Part shown: in pieces, positions 61,277 through 64,000 of the stretch
How the letters are laid out: each line of letters opens with the position of its first letter
Position numbering within the stretch: the stretch's first letter is position 1
Translations under genes and position numbers: made by a program
DNA from: Neobacillus novalis NBRC 102450
GTDB taxonomy: Bacteria > Bacillota > Bacilli > Bacillales > Cytobacillaceae
NCBI RefSeq assembly: GCF_001591805.1
Contig: NZ_BCVP01000024.1
Location: 58,601-122,600 of the forward strand
Length of the DNA stretch: 64,000 bases
Direction of reading: 5' to 3'
The notes under the pieces: model-generated
Databases searched by the model: none
What the model was told of the DNA's origin: nothing
The model's input: the letters and a program-made list of their open reading frames with translations, nothing else

Positions 61277-61951
61277 ATGAAGTTGACATTAAATGTGGCT
61301 TTGTTATCTGAGTTGTTCATTGAAAACCGTCATGAGGCGGAAGCAGAACCAATGAAAAAATATATGAAGGGTCATTTTGAATTTTTGGGAATTAAATCTC
61401 CTTTACGGAAGGAATTAGAAAAGCAATTTTTCAAGGAAACGGGGATTTTGAAGGAGCCGTTTAACAAGGAATTTGTTGTGGCGCTTTGGGAGAAGGAGGA
61501 GCGGGAGTACCAATATACGGCCCTGACTTATTTGGAAAAATCGCTGAATAAGCTGGAGAAGTCGGATTTGCCGTTTATGGAGAAGTTAATTACCACGAAA
61601 TCGTGGTGGGATACCGTCGATGGAATTGCGCCAAAGCCAGTTGGCACGATTGCTGAAAAATTTCCTGAAGTGATTAAGGAAACGATTGATGGCTGGGCGG
61701 TTCATGATAATATGTGGCTCCGGCGGGCAGCGCTTCTTTTTCAATTAAAATATAAAGGCAAAACAAATGATGCCCTGCTCTATCACTACATACGGCAAAA
61801 TGCCAATAGGAAGGAATTTTTTATCCAAAAGGCAATTGGCTGGGCGCTCCGCGAATACTCGAAGACCAACCCTGCTTCCGTAAAGAAGTTTATCGAAGCT
61901 CAGCCGCTCGCGCCATTAAGTATTCGCGAAGGCAGCAAGTATTTGAACTGA
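61277..61951 (+). CDS. DNA alkylation repair protein, AlkD-like
   Basis: A 224-aa HEAT-like repeat protein. MKKYMKGHFEFLGIKSPLRKEL near the N-terminus (in parts: YMKGHFEFLGIKSP), REYQYTALTYLEK, SWWDTVDGIAPKPVG and NMWLRRAALLFQLKYK match the AlkC/AlkD family of base-excision glycosylases. The Trp-Trp-Asp (WWD) segment contains the Asp expected at the lesion site. SD GGGAGGA. Confidence 0.87.
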   Translation: MKLTLNVALLSELFIENRHEAEAEPMKKYMKGHFEFLGIKSPLRKELEKQFFKETGILKEPFNKEFVVALWEKEEREYQYTALTYLEKSLNKLEKSDLPFMEKLITTKSWWDTVDGIAPKPVGTIAEKFPEVIKETIDGWAVHDNMWLRRAALLFQLKYKGKTNDALLYHYIRQNANRKEFFIQKAIGWALREYSKTNPASVKKFIEAQPLAPLSIREGSKYLN

Positions 61952-62028
61952 GCAAAAGGCAATCATGTTTAGATTGTTCATGTTAGAATGGCACTAATGA
62001 AAACTTAGAAAAGGTGGATTTTGACAGC

Positions 62029-62883
62029 ATGATTAAATGTATAGCATCAGACATGGATGGAACATTATTAAATTCAGTTCAACAAATTAGTGAGGAAAAT
62101 AAGCAAGCCATTTTAACAGCACAAGCACAAGGAGTAGAATTTGTCGTGGCGACGGGCAGGTCCTATCAAGAGGCGACCTATGTCTTGGCTGAAGCGGGGG
62201 TAAACTGTCCGGTCATTTGCGTCAACGGCGCTGAGGTCCGCTCGAAGGATGGGGACGTTATTTCAGCAACGCCAATCAGCAAGCAATTGACAAGAGAGGT
62301 TGCGGCGAAATTAGGGGAACAAGATGTGTATTTTGAGGTGTATACCAATAAGGGTGCCTTCACGGTTGACGCGGATAAGGCCGTTTCGACGCTCGTTGAC
62401 ATTATCGTCAGCGCCAATCCTGAAGTAAACCGTGAAGAGATTTATTATGCTGCCGGAGCACGGCTGCGTGATGGCTTAGTTCATACGGTTGAAGATTATG
62501 AAATCCTCTTTAATGACGACGAGTATAAAATTTATAAGCTGCTTGTCTTCTCGTTTGATGCTGACAAGCTGGAAGCAGCCGGCAAATCGCTGTCAACTTT
62601 TGACGACCTGGCTGTTTCCGCTTCAGGCCGAGAAAACCTTGAAGTAACCAATAAGAAGGCGCAAAAAGGGCTGGCGCTTGAAGCATTTGCCAAAGAAAAA
62701 GGGATTTCCATGGCGGAGACAATGGCGATTGGCGATAACTATAACGACGTTTCCATGTTTGAAAAAGCCGGCAGATCGGTGGCGATGGGAAATGCCAATT
62801 ATGAAATTAAGTCACTATGTGATGTTATAACGGACACTAACGAGGAAAGCGGCGTCGCGAAGGCGATTTTGGAAGTGTTATAG
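62029..62883 (+). CDS. Cof-type HAD-IIB phosphatase
   Basis: A 284-aa sugar-phosphatase-like HAD enzyme. Motif I ASDMDGTLLNSV with the two catalytic Asp, motif II VVATGRSYQEA, motif III Lys in KGLALEAFAKEKGI, motif IV IGDNYNDVSMFEKAG; the C2B cap lies between. Start at ATG 62029; a GTG 15 nt upstream would overlap the SD-like AAAGGTGG. Substrate unknown, usually phosphorylated sugars or FMN/PLP-like compounds. Confidence 0.88.
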   Translation: MIKCIASDMDGTLLNSVQQISEENKQAILTAQAQGVEFVVATGRSYQEATYVLAEAGVNCPVICVNGAEVRSKDGDVISATPISKQLTREVAAKLGEQDVYFEVYTNKGAFTVDADKAVSTLVDIIVSANPEVNREEIYYAAGARLRDGLVHTVEDYEILFNDDEYKIYKLLVFSFDADKLEAAGKSLSTFDDLAVSASGRENLEVTNKKAQKGLALEAFAKEKGISMAETMAIGDNYNDVSMFEKAGRSVAMGNANYEIKSLCDVITDTNEESGVAKAILEVL

Positions 62884-62895
62884 GAGGGTAGGGCT

Positions 62896-63978
62896 ATGTA
62901 CCGGGGTGGTTCCGTTTTACTGGTACTGATGTTGCTGCTTTCAGGCTGTTCTTTTTTTGGAAAAAAGGAGGATGGCGGGCAAGCGGATGAGGCGGCTGTC
63001 ATTGGGCCTGAAGTGGAAGTTGTGGCTGTAAATTTATCTGTCCCATGGTCGATTGATATGCTTGGGCAAACCTTCTATCTTAGTGAACGAACTGGAAGTA
63101 TCGTAAAAATTGAAGACGGTAAAATGGAACGTCAGCGAGTGAGTTTAGAAAAGCCGCTGGCAGAGGCGGCTGAAGCAGGGCTGCTGGGATTTGTACTAGA
63201 CCCTGAATTTGCTGTGACACAGAAGGCATTTGTTTATTATACATATGCGGATGATGGCGGGGGACAATTTAATCGTGTTGTTGATGTTGTGCTAGGGTTA
63301 GATGATGGGATATGGACGGAGGAGCGGATTCTGCTCGATCGCATTCCGAGTGCGGCCTACCATCATGGCGGCAGGATGAAGATTGGCCCTGATGGAAAGC
63401 TCTTTATTACTACGGGGGATGCAACAACACCTTCTGTTGCTCAAAATCTCGGTTCGTTAAATGGGAAAATTTTAAGAATGAATTTGGATGGGACGATTCC
63501 GGCGGATAATCCGGTTCCGAATTCGTATGTTTATAGTTATGGTCACCGGAATCCGCAGGGGTTAGCGTGGATTGGGAAGACGATATATGCGAGCGAACAT
63601 GGGCAATCGGCACATGATGAAATCAATCGGATTGTGGCTGGCGCGAACTATGGCTGGCCGGTTATTCAGGGTCTGGAGAAGAAGGCTGGGATGGAAACGC
63701 CTTTGTTCCAGTCAGGTGCTTCTGAAACTTGGGCTCCTTCCGGGATGGCGGCAGCTGACGGCAAGCTCTATGTGGCGGAGTTAAGAGGGAATGTTGTTCG
63801 CGAGTTTGATGTGGAAAAGATGCAGACGAGGCCCGTGGTGACAGGGCTGGGGCGGATTCGTGATGTGTTTATTGACGGCGATTATTTATACTTTGTCAGC
63901 AACAATACTGACGGCCGAGGAAATCCCGATGAGAGGGACGACAAAATGTATCGGGTTCGGGTGGGTGATTTGAAATGA
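62896..63978 (+). CDS. PQQ-dependent sugar dehydrogenase-like lipoprotein
   Basis: A 360-aa secreted six-bladed beta-propeller. The lipobox LLLSGC (about residue 18) makes it a lipoprotein. VPWSIDMLGQTFYLSERTG, YHHGGRMKIGPDGKLFITTG and SYGHRNPQGLAW with the catalytic-type His residues match the GdhB/aldose sugar dehydrogenase (soluble GDH) fold. Whether this Gram-positive enzyme uses PQQ is open. It begins 12 nt after the HAD gene and its stop overlaps an ATG that may start another gene. Confidence 0.85.
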   Translation: MYRGGSVLLVLMLLLSGCSFFGKKEDGGQADEAAVIGPEVEVVAVNLSVPWSIDMLGQTFYLSERTGSIVKIEDGKMERQRVSLEKPLAEAAEAGLLGFVLDPEFAVTQKAFVYYTYADDGGGQFNRVVDVVLGLDDGIWTEERILLDRIPSAAYHHGGRMKIGPDGKLFITTGDATTPSVAQNLGSLNGKILRMNLDGTIPADNPVPNSYVYSYGHRNPQGLAWIGKTIYASEHGQSAHDEINRIVAGANYGWPVIQGLEKKAGMETPLFQSGASETWAPSGMAAADGKLYVAELRGNVVREFDVEKMQTRPVVTGLGRIRDVFIDGDYLYFVSNNTDGRGNPDERDDKMYRVRVGDLK

Positions 63979-64000
63979 GCTTGTTGTTGTTAAAGGTCGA
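63975..64000 (+). CDS. Possible start of another gene, cut by the window edge
   Basis: An ATG overlaps the preceding stop (ATGA) and opens a frame MSLLLLKV that runs off the edge. There is a GGGTGGGTG upstream that could serve as SD. Too short to identify. Confidence 0.35.

Overview
This window looks like chromosomal DNA of an aerobic, endospore-forming, low-to-moderate GC member of the Bacillaceae (Bacillus/Neobacillus-like). The evidence is strong AAGGAGG-type ribosome sites, frequent TTG and GTG starts, a small ORF resembling a spore protein, a GltC/GdhA nitrogen locus, a YerO/SwrC-type efflux pair, a YheI/YheH-type exporter, and candidate PerR and CodY boxes at the expected genes. I see no rRNA, tRNA, CRISPR array, transposase or phage structural gene. 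Genus and species are not determined.

Layout. 1-3.3 kb: a leftward leader (tiny ORF overlapping an intrinsic terminator) reading off the left edge, then a FtsX/MacB-type ABC exporter and its PadR regulator. 3.3-6.1 kb: class I fructose-bisphosphate aldolase, a DUF4386 protein, and an XRE regulator with a membrane partner. 6.2-9.1 kb: TetR regulator, ABC ATPase, a truncated permease and an alpha/beta hydrolase. 9.2-11.4 kb: ahpC-ahpF. 11.9-15.6 kb: DrrAB-like exporter followed by a two-component system. 15.7-23.2 kb: wall, surface and signalling genes (LysM-3D protein, membrane hydrolase, LytTR/DUF3021 pair, putative metalloprotease, broken SGNH hydrolase, SDR, L,D-transpeptidase with a structured leader). 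23.4-29.7 kb: TetR/RND pump, MFS transporter, pseudouridine synthase. 29.9-34.1 kb: a three-domain wall enzyme, then a ParM-like actin operon. 34.2-40.6 kb: gdhA, gltC, an FMN glutamate synthase-like gene, a phosphotransferase and pepT. 41-48.5 kb: two ABC export loci and an ASCH protein. 48.6-52 kb: an anchored acidic protein, a choline-binding-type repeat protein and an MFS transporter. 52.2-56.9 kb: a liv branched-chain amino acid operon. 57.2-64 kb: radical SAM protein, YbaK-type deacylase, double P-loop ATPase, small spore-like protein, AlkD-type protein, HAD phosphatase and a PQQ-type sugar dehydrogenase lipoprotein.

How genes work together. Much of the window is export and envelope physiology under local one-component control. 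In three TetR-controlled promoters an inverted repeat fills or overlaps the spacer between -35 and -10. The nitrogen block joins glutamate breakdown (gdhA), a glutamate-synthase-like enzyme and their probable LysR regulator; the liv operon carries a CodY-like box.

Most unusual item. At 31.76-33.9 kb, 13 copies of a TGTWTACA-like octamer in 168 bp lie directly upstream of a ParM/StbA-family actin gene. The next gene encodes a protein that I read as two fused ribbon-helix-helix-like units plus an acidic repeated tail. This has the layout of a plasmid-type segregation cassette (centromere, filament, adaptor), but it sits among housekeeping genes with no replication gene in view.
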